Source: Solimonas variicoloris DSM 15731
Lineage (GTDB): Bacteria; Pseudomonadota; Gammaproteobacteria; Nevskiales; Nevskiaceae
DNA length: 49,560 nt
Direction of reading: 5' to 3'
Assembly: GCF_000382285.1 (NCBI RefSeq)
Contig: NZ_KB907945.1
Location: 1-49,560, forward strand
Part shown: piece after piece, positions 7,090-16,017 of the stretch
Layout: each line of letters begins with the position of its first letter
How positions within the stretch are numbered: position 1 is the stretch's first letter
Position numbers and translations under genes: made by a program
Notes under the pieces: generated by a model
Database searches by the model: none
What the model was told of the DNA's origin: nothing
What the model saw: only the letters and a program-made list of their open reading frames with translations

Positions 7090-7590
7090 TTAAACCACCG
7101 CCATCGCGCCGCGCTCCAGCGTCAGCGTGCAGCTCTGGCCCAGATCGAGCACGCGCATCGTGCGGCCGGCGCCGAGCCACAGCGCGCAGCAGATCGCCAG
7201 ATCGGCGATCTCGCCGTCGCTGTAGTGCCGGTGCAGGCGCTGCCAGAAATCGGCGTCGTCGCGCAGGCGCAGGTGGTCGTGCGCGAGGCCCGCGGCGTAT
7301 TCGGCGGCGAGCTTCTCGCGCACGCTGTAGCCGGGCCAGCGGCGCCAGTCGGCGACGTGCTCGTAGAACGCGGCGTCGAGGCCGGTATCCGAGCCCGGCG
7401 CGTAGCGTGCGCGCCGGCAGACCTCGCACTCGTTGGCGAGCGCGATGCGCATGCGCGCGAGTTCGTGAATGCGCGGCGTCAGCCGGCTCTGGCTGTAGAC
7501 CGCCTCGCTGAGCGCGGCAAGGCCGGCGCCGAGTTCGGGGCGCAGCGACAACCAGGAGCCGAGATCGTCGGCGACGGCAATGCGGGGCAT
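7090..7590 (-). CDS. Carboxymuconolactone decarboxylase / AhpD-like protein
   Basis: A 166-residue alpha-helical protein with the AhpD-like redox motif ECEVC (Cys55 and Cys58) preceded by HELARMRIALAN, the hallmark of the CMD family. The C-terminal half (SDGEIADLAICCALWLGAGR) matches the second conserved helix pair. Members act as peroxidase partners or decarboxylases. With the paired cysteines, a thiol-peroxidase role is more likely than lactone decarboxylation. It starts with ATG at 7590 and probably heads a two-gene unit with yaeQ. Confidence 0.8.
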   Translation of the reverse strand: MPRIAVADDLGSWLSLRPELGAGLAALSEAVYSQSRLTPRIHELARMRIALANECEVCRRARYAPGSDTGLDAAFYEHVADWRRWPGYSVREKLAAEYAAGLAHDHLRLRDDADFWQRLHRHYSDGEIADLAICCALWLGAGRTMRVLDLGQSCTLTLERGAMAVV

Positions 7591-7674
7591 GCGAGGTCTC
7601 CGTGGCGACCGGCAGCGGCTGCGTGCATTAGTGCACCGCAGGCCGACGCAATCATGATCCGTTTGCGGGATGAC

Positions 7675-8556
7675 TCAAGCGGACGGCGAACGGCGCGGCG
7701 GCCGCGGCAGCAGCGCGGGCACGCGGCGCATGTGCTCGGCGTAGGCCGGGCGCCGCTCGAGGTTGCGCCGGTCCATGAGCGGGATGCTGACGAACACGAA
7801 CATCGCCGTCATCGCCAGCGCGCCCCACGGCAGCCACCACCAGGCCGACGGCGCCGCGGCGAGGCCGAACAGCAGCAGTCCCCACCAGAACGACACTTCG
7901 CCGAGGTAGTTCGGGTGTCGCGACCAGGCCCAGAGGCCGTGGGCGATGAAGCCGCCGCGCGGCTTGCGCGCGAGGTACGCGTGCAGCTGCAGATCGGCGA
8001 CGGTCTCGATCAGGATCGCGCCGAGCGTGACGACGGCAGCGAGCAGGTCGAGCGCGCCGAGCGGCGCCGTGCCCCGCGTCATCACCGCGTAGATCGGCAG
8101 GCTGGCGACGAACACTTGCAGCGTCGGCATCAGGTGGATGCCGAGGAAGTCGGCGAGCCGCGCGTGGCGTCCGGCCCGCGCACGCACCAGCGGATAGCGC
8201 CAGTCCTCGTGCGCGAGCCCGCCCCAGTGGCGCGCCCAGTTCGCGGTCAGGCGGATGCCCCACAGCCAGACCAGCGCGACGACGATCGCGGCGCGCGACA
8301 GATCGACACCGTCGGCGCGGTGCGCGAACCACCACAGCGCCAGCAGCGGCGGTATCACGCTCCAGTACGGATCGTAGAAGCTGGAGTTGCGATAGCGGCG
8401 GCTGAACGCGAAGACGACGACGGTGGCGGCGAGATCGGCGAGCAGCGCGTCCCACGGCGCCGTCGCCGGCGCGCCGGCCAGCAGCGCGAGCGCGGCGCCG
8501 GTCGCGGTCAGGTAGGCGACGAAGATCAGCGCGAATGCCGCCGTTTTCGGACGCAC
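7675..8556 (-). CDS. DUF1295 / steroid 5-alpha-reductase-like membrane protein
   Basis: A 293-residue integral membrane protein with about six or seven hydrophobic segments. The C-terminal block AHGLWAWSRHPNYLGEVSFWWG (around 203-224) is the NADPH-binding signature of the steroid 5-alpha-reductase C-terminal/isoprenylcysteine methyltransferase fold, and the preceding KPRGGF fits DUF1295. Members reduce enone bonds of lipids or are uncharacterised. The gene is divergent from the catabolic island starting at 8690, and its own promoter would lie in 8557-8690. A connection with hydrophobic substrate metabolism is possible but unproven. Confidence 0.8.
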   Translation of the reverse strand: MRPKTAAFALIFVAYLTATGAALALLAGAPATAPWDALLADLAATVVVFAFSRRYRNSSFYDPYWSVIPPLLALWWFAHRADGVDLSRAAIVVALVWLWGIRLTANWARHWGGLAHEDWRYPLVRARAGRHARLADFLGIHLMPTLQVFVASLPIYAVMTRGTAPLGALDLLAAVVTLGAILIETVADLQLHAYLARKPRGGFIAHGLWAWSRHPNYLGEVSFWWGLLLFGLAAAPSAWWWLPWGALAMTAMFVFVSIPLMDRRNLERRPAYAEHMRRVPALLPRPPRRSPSA

Positions 8557-8628
8557 GGGGCCCTCCTGTTTCGGTGCGCGGCCCGCTGCCGCGAGGCGAC
8601 GATGGTTGATCCGGACGGGCGCCGCCTC

Positions 8629-8645
8629 ACCTGCATGCAGCAGGT
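8629..8645. promoter_or_regulatory. Inverted repeat ACCTGC-N5-GCAGGT
   Basis: A perfect 6-base inverted repeat with a five-base centre (ACCTGCATGCAGCAGGT), 45 bases upstream of the putative operator of the transport operon and inside the divergent interval. A lone half-site CGGGTAG of the operator motif follows at 8672-8678. It may be a second regulator site or serve the divergent DUF1295 gene. No direct evidence. Confidence 0.3.
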
Positions 8646-8689
8646 CATGTTGCAGCCCAGCATGAGCGGCGCGGGTAGGCGGCTGCGCG

Positions 8690-8709
8690 AAAACTACCTG
8701 TTCGTGTAG
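8690..8709 (+). promoter_or_regulatory. Shared operator motif of the transport operon
   Basis: AAAACTACCTGTTCGTGTAG. It matches the sequence at 17569-17588 at 16 of 20 positions, and both are CTACCyG-NN-CGkGTAG near-palindromes. It lies 42 bases (start to start) before the -10-like TAGTTT at 8732-8737, exactly the spacing in the second operon. No -35-like hexamer is seen, so the motif is placed like an activator site overlapping the -35 region. The MalT-type regulator encoded at 36048-38759 is the natural candidate to bind it. That link is inference. Confidence 0.6.
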
Positions 8710-8731
8710 TGCGGCAGGGCGGGGCCGAACT

Positions 8732-8737
8732 TAGTTT
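8732..8737 (+). promoter_or_regulatory. -10-like hexamer of the transport operon
   Basis: TAGTTT fits the TAnnnT minimum of a sigma-70 -10 element. The call rests on the same hexamer type (TAGTGT) occurring at the same distance from the shared operator in the second operon. The start of transcription would be near 8744. Confidence 0.4.
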
Positions 8738-8811
8738 CTGCTCCCATCAATACAGGCAGCGACGGCATCCGCGACGCGGACCGATCCCTGCCATCGAGTG
8801 AGGAGAGAGCC

Positions 8812-8877
8812 ATGTTGCCTGCCCCCGTCCGCGTGGTGGACCTGTCGTTCGCCATGACCCGCTCGCCGCGCTGCTGA
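8812..8877 (+). CDS. Putative 21-residue leader peptide before the transport operon
   Basis: ATG at 8812 behind a strong ribosome binding site (GAGGAGAGAGCC) opens a 21-codon frame, MLPAPVRVVDLSFAMTRSPRC, ending in TGA at 8875-8877. It is the first open frame after the inferred promoter and lies 61 bases upstream of the transporter start. It is too short for domain recognition. The second operon starts with an equivalent micro-ORF behind nearly the same Shine-Dalgarno, which makes chance less likely. It could be a leader peptide controlling translation or a functional small protein. A remnant of a lost gene is also possible. Confidence 0.45.
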   Translation: MLPAPVRVVDLSFAMTRSPRC

Positions 8878-8938
8878 TCCCGCCGTTCTGCCCTCGGGGC
8901 AGGTCACGCCGGCAGCCGCCGGCCTATCCGGAAACGAC

Positions 8939-11380
8939 ATGGAAAGCTTTCGCTTCAGGCTCGCCGCCCTGGTGATGCGTCACCGCGGTTTCACGACGCT
9001 GCTGTTCGCGCTCGTCACGGCATTTTTCGCGGTCGGACTGCGCAACGTCGAACTCAAGACGATCTTCTCCGACCTGCTGCCGAAGGACGATCCGTTCGTG
9101 CAGGTCTACAAGGATCATCCGAACTTCGGCAATCCGCTGACCTTCACGCTGATGATCCAGCGCAAGGATGGTGACATCTACAATCCCGAGACGCTGGCCA
9201 AGGTCTGGAAGCTGACGCGCGACGTCGATCTCGCGCCCGGCGTCGACCATGACCAGATCCTGTCGATCGCGACCGAGAAGGCGCGCTACGCCGAGGCCAC
9301 GCCCTACGGCATCGACGTGCGGCCGCTGATGGAAGACCACGCGCCGACCACGTCCGAGGAGATCGCCGAGTTCCGGGCCCGCGTCGACAAGGCACCGGGC
9401 GCGCGCAACTTCCTGATCTCCGGCGACGGCTCGGCGACGCTGATCAACGCCACCTTCATCGAGCGCCTGCTCGACTACGGCGAGGCCTTCAACTACATGC
9501 AGAACCTCGTCGAGCAGGCGCGCGACGAGCATCACGACGTGCACCTCGCCGGCCAGCCGGCGCTGACCGGCTGGGTCTACCGCTACGAAAGCCAGATGTT
9601 CGTGATCTTCGCGGTGACGCTCGCCGCGCTGGTCATCACGCTGGCGCTGTACATGCGCAACGTGGTCGGCGTCGTCACGCCGATCGTCACCAGCGCGGTC
9701 GCCGCGATCTGGGGTTTCGGCTTCGTCGGCTGGCTGAAGTCGCCGATCGAGCCGCTGCTGATGATCGTGCCGCTGCTCCTGATCGCGCGCTCGTTCTCGC
9801 ACTGCGTGCAGTTCACCGAGCGCTACTACGAGATCTACGCGCATCTGCGCGATCGCGAGAAGGCCGCCGAGATCACCATGGGCGTGATGATGGTGCCGAG
9901 CGTGCTCGGCATCTTCACCGACATCGTCGGCATCTTCCTGATCGCCATCGCGCCGATCCCGGCGATGGAGCGCTTCGCGCTGTTCTGCGGCTTCTGGGCG
10001 ATCTGGCTGATCCCGACCGGCACTTTCCTGATCTCGCTGCTGCTGTCGGTGCTGCCGCCGCCGAAGAACATCGACAAGCTGGTCGGCGCCAGCGGCGGCG
10101 GCGTGCACCGCAAGTTCTCGCAGCTGCTGCGCGGCATCGCCGCGACCACCTACGGCCGCCCGGCGCGCGTGACGACGGTGATCGTCGCGGTCGGCGCCGT
10201 CGCCGCGATCTACACCGCGCTGCAGATCAAGATCGGCAACCCGGTCGAGGGCAGCAATCTGCTGTGGCCGGAGTCTGAGTACAACGAGGGCGTCGCGCAG
10301 ATCAACCGCAACTTCCCCGGCGTCAACACGCTGGAGATCGTGTTCGAGGCCAAGGACCAGAAGAATCCGAGCCGCGTCACGCGCCAGGCCGACACGGTGC
10401 TGACGATGCAGGCCCTGCAGGCCGAGATCGAGCGCTCGCCGCAGCCGCCGCGCGCGACGCTGTCGTTCGGCGACTATCTGATGGAAGCCAACCGCCTGTT
10501 CTCCGGCGGCAACCCGAAGTGGGCGCCGCTCGATCCGACCGACGCCGCCGTCAACGCCGCCGCCGGCGCGGTGATGGTCGGCAGCAGCCCGAAGGCGTTC
10601 TCCAACGTCATCGACTTCGAGCAGCAGAACGGCACCGTGTCGCTGTGGTTCAAGGACAACAGGCAGGAGACGGTCGACGCCGCGCTCGCCGAAGCGCGCC
10701 GCGCGATCGACAAGGTCGGAGCCGACCACAAGGCGTTCCTGATCCGCCTCGGCACCGGCACGATCGCGCTGCAGCAGGCGGTCAACAACGTCGTCGACCG
10801 CTATCACTGGCTGATCATCGGCTGCCTCAACCTGGTGATCCTGATCGGCTGCTCGCTGGCCTACCGCTCGCTGGTCGCCGGCCTGATCCTGCTGATGCCG
10901 GTCAATCTGTCGAACGTCGTGCTGCTGTCGACGATGCATCTGATGGGCATCGGCCTCGACGTCAACTCGATGCTGGTCGCGGCGATCGGCATCGGCGTCG
11001 GCATCGACTACGGCATCTACCTGCTGTCGCGCATCTGCGAGGAATACCACGGCCAGGATCACGACTGGGGCCGCACGCTGACCGCGGCTCTGACGACGAC
11101 CGGCAAGGCGATCATGTTCACCGCCTCGATCATGATGATCGGCATCCTGCCCTGGTACTTCCTGTCCGACCTCAAATTCATGGCGGACATGGGCCTGCTG
11201 CTGACGCTGATCATGCTCATCAACATGATCCTCGCGCTGGTCGTGCTGCCGCTGATCGTGTGGCTGCTCAAGCCTTCGTTCGTCGGCCGCAAGGACCTGC
11301 TGGTCGGCGAGAGCGTCGATCTGTCGGCGATCGTCGCCGAGGACCTCGGCAGCAAGCCGATGCAGTCGGCGCCGGCCTGA
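8939..11380 (+). CDS. MMPL/RND-superfamily transporter
   Basis: An 813-residue inner-membrane protein of the MMPL/RND type with the duplicated layout: a membrane segment near residues 20-35, a periplasmic domain to about 215, a cluster of five segments (about 218-385), another single segment near 405-425, a second periplasmic domain, and a final cluster (about 620-775). The conserved transmembrane block GVGIDYGIYLLSR (about 685) is the MMPL signature. These proteins move lipids or other hydrophobic compounds using proton flow, alone or with periplasmic partners. Its partners here are the DUF1329, YCF48 and DUF1302 proteins encoded immediately downstream. The direction (import or export) is not shown. 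Confidence 0.88.
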   Translation: MESFRFRLAALVMRHRGFTTLLFALVTAFFAVGLRNVELKTIFSDLLPKDDPFVQVYKDHPNFGNPLTFTLMIQRKDGDIYNPETLAKVWKLTRDVDLAPGVDHDQILSIATEKARYAEATPYGIDVRPLMEDHAPTTSEEIAEFRARVDKAPGARNFLISGDGSATLINATFIERLLDYGEAFNYMQNLVEQARDEHHDVHLAGQPALTGWVYRYESQMFVIFAVTLAALVITLALYMRNVVGVVTPIVTSAVAAIWGFGFVGWLKSPIEPLLMIVPLLLIARSFSHCVQFTERYYEIYAHLRDREKAAEITMGVMMVPSVLGIFTDIVGIFLIAIAPIPAMERFALFCGFWAIWLIPTGTFLISLLLSVLPPPKNIDKLVGASGGGVHRKFSQLLRGIAATTYGRPARVTTVIVAVGAVAAIYTALQIKIGNPVEGSNLLWPESEYNEGVAQINRNFPGVNTLEIVFEAKDQKNPSRVTRQADTVLTMQALQAEIERSPQPPRATLSFGDYLMEANRLFSGGNPKWAPLDPTDAAVNAAAGAVMVGSSPKAFSNVIDFEQQNGTVSLWFKDNRQETVDAALAEARRAIDKVGADHKAFLIRLGTGTIALQQAVNNVVDRYHWLIIGCLNLVILIGCSLAYRSLVAGLILLMPVNLSNVVLLSTMHLMGIGLDVNSMLVAAIGIGVGIDYGIYLLSRICEEYHGQDHDWGRTLTAALTTTGKAIMFTASIMMIGILPWYFLSDLKFMADMGLLLTLIMLINMILALVVLPLIVWLLKPSFVGRKDLLVGESVDLSAIVAEDLGSKPMQSAPA

Positions 11381-11459
11381 GCCGCGCCCTTTCCGACAAC
11401 ACCCACCGTACGACGACCCAGGCGCCGCGGCGCCGCCAGTAGAGCGAGGAGAAAGAACC

Positions 11460-12842
11460 ATGTGGATCAAGAAGTACGACTTCGATTACGGCCGGCGCAT
11501 GCTGCTCGAGAAGACGCTCAAGGGCGTCGCCGCCGCCGGTGTGCTGGCGCCGCTGTGGCCGCTGATCGGCAACGCGGCGGACAGCTCGAAGGCGTATCCG
11601 GACGAGCTGCTGTCGATCGAGGCCTACACCAAGGGCAAGATCAAGCCGGGTGACGTCATCACCGCCAACAACGTCGAGGCGGTCAAGGACCTTCTCGATC
11701 CGATCGCCTACCAGCAGGTCAAGACGATGGGGCGCCGGATCAACATCGTCGACTCGACCAAGGACGTGACCAAGCTGTTCCCGGCCGACTACCTGCAGGC
11801 GACGCTGAAGAACAAGGGCCGCGCCAAGCTCGACAGCGCCGGCAACGTCTTCACCGACAATGGCGAGCCGTGGATCGGTGGCAATCCCTTCGTCGAGCCG
11901 AAGGACGGCGTCGAGGCGGCGGCCAACCTGACGCTGTCGTGGGGCCGTCACGACTACTCGATGTACGCGGTGCGCGACTGGGACATCGCTCCGGACGGCA
12001 CGCAGGCCTACCAGTACGACTTCGTCTGGGCCGAGCTCAACAACACCGCGCGCGTCGACGGCAAGGTCTGGAACGGCAAGAAGGACATCCTGCGCTACCA
12101 GTCGGTGTGGTTCACCTCGCCGCAGGACACCGCCGGCAGCTCGTATCTGAACACCTGGTACTACGACCAGCGCAAGTTCCCGGATCTCTACGGCTACCTG
12201 CCGGCGTTCAAGCGCGTGCGCCAGTTCCCGACCAACCAGCGCTTCGAGCCGCTGGTGCCGGGCATCACCTTCTTCCTGTCGGACGCCTGGGCGGCCGGCG
12301 ACCCGATGCTGACCTGGGGCAACTACAAGATCATCGGCCGCCAGCCGATGCTCGGCGCGATCGGTTCGCGCAACTTCATGGGCGGCTACCACCCGAACTA
12401 CGAGCGTCCGGTGCACGGCGGCCCGAAGAACCAGACCTTCCACGACGTGTGGATGGAACTGGTGCCGGAATGCATCGTGCTCGAGGCCGAGCCCACCGGC
12501 TATCCGCGCGCGCCGGTCGGCAAGAAGCGGATCTGGATCGACGTGCGCAACGGCATGTACGTCGCGTACGTGACCTACGACCGTCGCGGCGAAATCTGGA
12601 AGTCGTTCGAGCCTTGCTACGCGCAGTACTCGAACGACAAGGTGACGGTCAAGGACGGTGCCAATCCGGCCTGGTCGTGGGTCGCGGTGCTCAGCCACGA
12701 CATCCAGGCCAACCGCATGACGCGCTTCGTGCAGGCCAAGGAAGTGACCGGCGGCTACAAGAGCGGCTACTCGGTCGGCAACGACGACGTCTACAACAAG
12801 TACCTCACCAACCAGGCGATCGCGCGCCTCGGCTCGGCCTGA
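11460..12842 (+). CDS. DUF1329 protein with Tat-type signal
   Basis: A 460-residue DUF1329 protein. The N-terminus has a twin-arginine stretch YGRRMLLEKTLK before a hydrophobic segment (about residues 20-38), consistent with Tat export. The mature part carries family blocks such as KAYPDELLSIEAYTKGKI, LTLSWGRHDYSMYA and RFEPLVPGITFFLSDAWAAG. The DUF1329 fold is related to lipoprotein carriers of the LolA/LolB type, so a periplasmic carrier or outer-membrane-associated lipid-handling role is plausible. It is a clear paralogue of the protein encoded at 16018-17385. It starts 79 bases after the transporter gene, with GAGGAGAAAG as ribosome binding site. Confidence 0.88.
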   Translation: MWIKKYDFDYGRRMLLEKTLKGVAAAGVLAPLWPLIGNAADSSKAYPDELLSIEAYTKGKIKPGDVITANNVEAVKDLLDPIAYQQVKTMGRRINIVDSTKDVTKLFPADYLQATLKNKGRAKLDSAGNVFTDNGEPWIGGNPFVEPKDGVEAAANLTLSWGRHDYSMYAVRDWDIAPDGTQAYQYDFVWAELNNTARVDGKVWNGKKDILRYQSVWFTSPQDTAGSSYLNTWYYDQRKFPDLYGYLPAFKRVRQFPTNQRFEPLVPGITFFLSDAWAAGDPMLTWGNYKIIGRQPMLGAIGSRNFMGGYHPNYERPVHGGPKNQTFHDVWMELVPECIVLEAEPTGYPRAPVGKKRIWIDVRNGMYVAYVTYDRRGEIWKSFEPCYAQYSNDKVTVKDGANPAWSWVAVLSHDIQANRMTRFVQAKEVTGGYKSGYSVGNDDVYNKYLTNQAIARLGSA

Positions 12843-12844
12843 CG

Positions 12845-13792
12845 ATGAACGCCAGAACCTTGGGCGTGGCGCTGGGCCTGCTGCTGGTGCCGCCGGCATT
12901 CGCGGCTGCGGCGGCGAGCAGCGTGCAGGTGGTGCAGAGCGGCACCGTGCATCAGGCGCTGTTCGCGATCGCCGTCGACGGCAACGAGGGCCTCGCGGTC
13001 GGCGCCGCCGGCGAGATCCAGCAATCCGCTGACGGCGGCAAGACCTGGAAGGCCGCTGCCGCGCCGGGCAGCGAGGCGCTGCTCGGCGTCGCGCTGCGCG
13101 GCGGGCGGGCGCTTGCCGTCGGCCAGCAGGGCACCGTGCTGCTGCGCGACGCGCAGGGCCAGTGGCGCAAGGCCGATGCCGGCACCGAGGCGCGTCTGTT
13201 CGGGGTGTCGCTGAACGCGCGCGGCGAGGCGGTCGCGGTCGGCGCGTTCGGCACGGTACTGAAGTCCGACGACGCCGGCGCGCACTGGCGTGCCATCGCG
13301 CCGACCTGGGCTTCGTACAACGAGAACGGCGAGGAGCCGCACGTCTACGACGTGCAGATCGACGACCGCGGCGTGATCACGCTGGCTGGCGAGTTCGGGC
13401 TGATCCTGCGCTCCGCCAACAGCGGCGGCGACTGGCAGCTGCTGCACAAGGGCGACGCCTCGCTGTTCTCGATGGCCCTGCGCGGCGACGGTGTCGGCTA
13501 CGCGGTCGGCCAGAGCGGCACGGTGCTGAAGACGACCGACGGCGGCGCCAGCTGGCAGGCGCTCGACGCCGGCACGCGGGCGATTCTGCTCGGGGTCGAC
13601 TCGGTGCCCGGCGGGCGCGTCGTCATCACCGCGATCCGCGAGCAGCTGCAGAGCCACGACGACGGCGCCAGCTGGCAGCACGTCGACGCGCCGGAAGTCG
13701 CGGCTTACTGGAACCAGGGTGTCACGCACGTGGCGGGAGGGCCGGCGCTGGTCGTCGGTCAGGCGGGACGGATCGTGCGCATCGGCGAATAG
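12845..13792 (+). CDS. YCF48/Hcf136-like beta-propeller, secreted
   Basis: A 315-residue protein with a signal peptide (cleavage near AFA-AAA). It is built from repeats of the sort GLAVGAAGEIQQSADGGKTW, AVAVGAFGTVLKSDDAGAHW and GYAVGQSGTVLKTTDGGASW, the YCF48/BNR-type propeller blades. About six or seven blades are visible. In proteobacteria such proteins are repeatedly encoded beside DUF1302, DUF1329 and MMPL genes, apparently as periplasmic scaffolds of a hydrophobic-compound transport system. Its start lies two bases after the preceding stop, indicating translational coupling. No catalytic residues are seen. Confidence 0.85.
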   Translation: MNARTLGVALGLLLVPPAFAAAAASSVQVVQSGTVHQALFAIAVDGNEGLAVGAAGEIQQSADGGKTWKAAAAPGSEALLGVALRGGRALAVGQQGTVLLRDAQGQWRKADAGTEARLFGVSLNARGEAVAVGAFGTVLKSDDAGAHWRAIAPTWASYNENGEEPHVYDVQIDDRGVITLAGEFGLILRSANSGGDWQLLHKGDASLFSMALRGDGVGYAVGQSGTVLKTTDGGASWQALDAGTRAILLGVDSVPGGRVVITAIREQLQSHDDGASWQHVDAPEVAAYWNQGVTHVAGGPALVVGQAGRIVRIGE

Positions 13793-13842
13793 CGGCCGGC
13801 GCCCGGGAACGAAAGAGCGGTCTGAAAGCGAGGGGATCAGAC

Positions 13843-15924
13843 GTGAATCGAAAGACGAGATGGGCAGCCGTTGCGCTGCTCGGCAGCGGACTGGTGCAGG
13901 CCGGCGTGGCGTCGGCGCAGGACGAAGGGGAAGGCGGTGACACCGGCTTCTTCTCGTCGCTGTTCAGCGGCATGGACTTCAGCCTCGGCGGCTTCATCCG
14001 CCCCGAGATCGCGGTCGCCACCGGCGACGAGAACCCGTTCAACCAGGGCGGCAACGTCTACAACGGCGTCACCGTCGCGCGTCAGGCCGGCGATCCGTTC
14101 ACCGCCTACGGGCCGGTGCTGTCGGTGCCGGTGCTGTCCGGCGCGCTCAACGCCATCGGCCTGGGCAGCGTCACCCAGCCCGGCACGCTGCTCGGCGATC
14201 TGCTCGGCGCGGTGCCGGTGGTCAACGGTCAGCTGCCGATCGCCGATCAGGTCGCGCGTCCGGTGCACAGCACCGACAACACCTTCAACATGATGGTGCT
14301 GCGCGGCGAGCTCGAAGCCGGCATCCGCTTCAGCTCGGACCTGAGCCTGGTCGCGCGCGTGCGCGCCATGTACGACCCCGGCGTCTACGACGACATCAAC
14401 GCCGAGCATCTGGTCGGTGCCGACGGGATGGGCATCGTCGGCGGCGATCCGGCGCTGTACCACCACCAGCCGAACTTCTACGAATACCGCGTCGAGGGCG
14501 ATTCGACGCCGAACCCGCTGGAGTGGGACGGCAAGAACTACCAGGTCTACTTCCCGGCGCTGTTCTTCGAATACAACCGCGGGCCGCTGAACCTGCGCCT
14601 CGGCAACCAGCAGATCGCCTGGGGCCAGGCGATCTTCTTCCGCGTGCTCGACGTCGTCGACGGGCTCGATCTGCGCCGCCACTCGGTGCTCGACAACGCG
14701 CAGGAGGAATTCTCCGACAAGCGCGTGCCGTCGCTGGGCCTGCGCGTCGGCTACCAGATCAGCGACGAGTGGATCGCCGACGCCTACGTGCAGAAGTTCC
14801 AGCCGTCGATCTACGGCAACCCGAACACGCCGTACAACGTCATCCCGACGCAGTTCACGGTGCACGATCTGTACGCCAAGGGCGGCTACGACGACAAGAT
14901 CAGCTATGGCCTGCGCCTGAAGGGCAACTACGGCCAGTGGGGCTTCCAGGCGATGGCGGTGCGTCGCTACAACCCGGACGGCGTGTTCCGCTGGACGGCG
15001 TCGAACGTCGATCGCGATCTGCCGAACAACAACATCCTCGGCATCACCGAGAACCTGCTCAACAACGGCGTCACCGGGCCGTCGACCGGCGAGCTGCTCG
15101 CGCAGACGCCATTCGAAGCGTCACCGGGCGGCGTCTATTCGGCGAACGAGTGGTTCCACTACGCCGGCATGGCGCGACTCGACGCGGTCGACGGCCTCAA
15201 CGCCGCGATCACCGAGTTCGCGCCGGCGACGAGCCGGCTGCTGGCGGCGCCGGCGGCGGACACGCAGGCCGCGTACAACGAGCTGAACACCTTCTTCATG
15301 GCGGCCGGCGGCGCGCTGCGCGGACACATCGCCCGCGAGTACTTCGCCGAGAACGTGTTCGGCGCCGGCGTCAGCTACGTCACCGAAGGCACGCCGGGCT
15401 CGTTCCTCGACCAGCTGATCATCAACCTCGAAGCCTCGTACACGCCGAACCGCGTCTACACGGCGCCGTCGCTGTCGCGCGACTACCTGCGCGAGGACAG
15501 CGCGATCGGCGCGCTGGTGCTCGAGAAGTACCATCGCTTCACGCAGGCCTTCCCGGCGACCTACATGGTGCTGCAGTACATGCATCGCACCAAGGACGAT
15601 CTGTTCGGGCGCGCGCTGAAGGGCTACGGCGGCAACGTCAACGCCCCGGCCGGCGGCATCAGCGGCGGCGCCAACTACGTCGTGTTCGCGCTGCAGCAGC
15701 CGTTCCCGCAGGACATCTACCGCGTCTCGCTGGCGACGCTGTACGACCCGCGCGGCGGCATCCTCGTGCAACCGGGGATCAAGTGGAAGCCGCGCGGCTC
15801 GATCACCGTCGACGCCTTCTACAGCTACATCAACGGCCATCTCGGCGGCAATCCGAACAACAACGCGCTGTCGACGGCCGACTTCGCGGACGAGTTCACG
15901 CTGCGCGTCGGGTATCAGTTCTAG
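13843..15924 (+). CDS. DUF1302 outer-membrane protein
   Basis: A 693-residue protein. I choose the GTG at 13843 (MNRKTRWAAVALLGSG) because it follows AGGGGAT and gives a signal peptide cleaved near ASA-QDE; the open frame further upstream overlaps the previous gene and is not plausible. The mature protein is rich in aromatic, amphipathic strands (NLRLGNQQIAWGQAIFFRVL, IMPLIED barrel strands throughout) and ends in VGYQF, a C-terminal aromatic typical of outer-membrane barrels. DUF1302 is taken to be a porin-like protein for hydrophobic substrates. It closes the first operon and is followed by an intrinsic terminator. Confidence 0.85.
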   Translation: MNRKTRWAAVALLGSGLVQAGVASAQDEGEGGDTGFFSSLFSGMDFSLGGFIRPEIAVATGDENPFNQGGNVYNGVTVARQAGDPFTAYGPVLSVPVLSGALNAIGLGSVTQPGTLLGDLLGAVPVVNGQLPIADQVARPVHSTDNTFNMMVLRGELEAGIRFSSDLSLVARVRAMYDPGVYDDINAEHLVGADGMGIVGGDPALYHHQPNFYEYRVEGDSTPNPLEWDGKNYQVYFPALFFEYNRGPLNLRLGNQQIAWGQAIFFRVLDVVDGLDLRRHSVLDNAQEEFSDKRVPSLGLRVGYQISDEWIADAYVQKFQPSIYGNPNTPYNVIPTQFTVHDLYAKGGYDDKISYGLRLKGNYGQWGFQAMAVRRYNPDGVFRWTASNVDRDLPNNNILGITENLLNNGVTGPSTGELLAQTPFEASPGGVYSANEWFHYAGMARLDAVDGLNAAITEFAPATSRLLAAPAADTQAAYNELNTFFMAAGGALRGHIAREYFAENVFGAGVSYVTEGTPGSFLDQLIINLEASYTPNRVYTAPSLSRDYLREDSAIGALVLEKYHRFTQAFPATYMVLQYMHRTKDDLFGRALKGYGGNVNAPAGGISGGANYVVFALQQPFPQDIYRVSLATLYDPRGGILVQPGIKWKPRGSITVDAFYSYINGHLGGNPNNNALSTADFADEFTLRVGYQF

Positions 15925-15965
15925 GCCCTGCAAAGACCTCCCCATGCCCCGCAGGTCTGGGGCTC

Positions 15966-16004
15966 CGGCGATCGATCGGCAGCGGTCGATCGCCGTATTT
16001 TTTT
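15966..16004 (+). terminator. Intrinsic terminator / attenuator before the second DUF1329 gene
   Basis: An inverted repeat CGGCGATCGA...TCGATCGCCG (15966-15975 and 15986-15995; the core stem is nine perfect pairs plus one) is followed by TATTTTTTT to 16004. The T-run directly abuts GGAG, the ribosome binding site of the next gene, whose ATG is at 16018. The hairpin therefore ends the first operon or tunes read-through into the second DUF1329 gene. Confidence 0.85.
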
Positions 16005-16017
16005 GGAGCAGCCACGC

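Noticed and set aside
8812-8877. Reading the 21-codon micro-ORF (ending in RC) as a RiPP or redox-cofactor precursor
   Set aside because: No maturation genes such as radical SAM enzymes, cyclodehydratases or peptidases lie nearby, and the peptide lacks known precursor motifs. A leader peptide is simpler.
8924-11470. 848-codon minus-strand open frame opposite the MMPL gene
   Set aside because: Composition is dominated by Arg, Asp, Gln and His, an artefact of reading GC-rich coding DNA backwards. The plus-strand MMPL protein is unambiguous.
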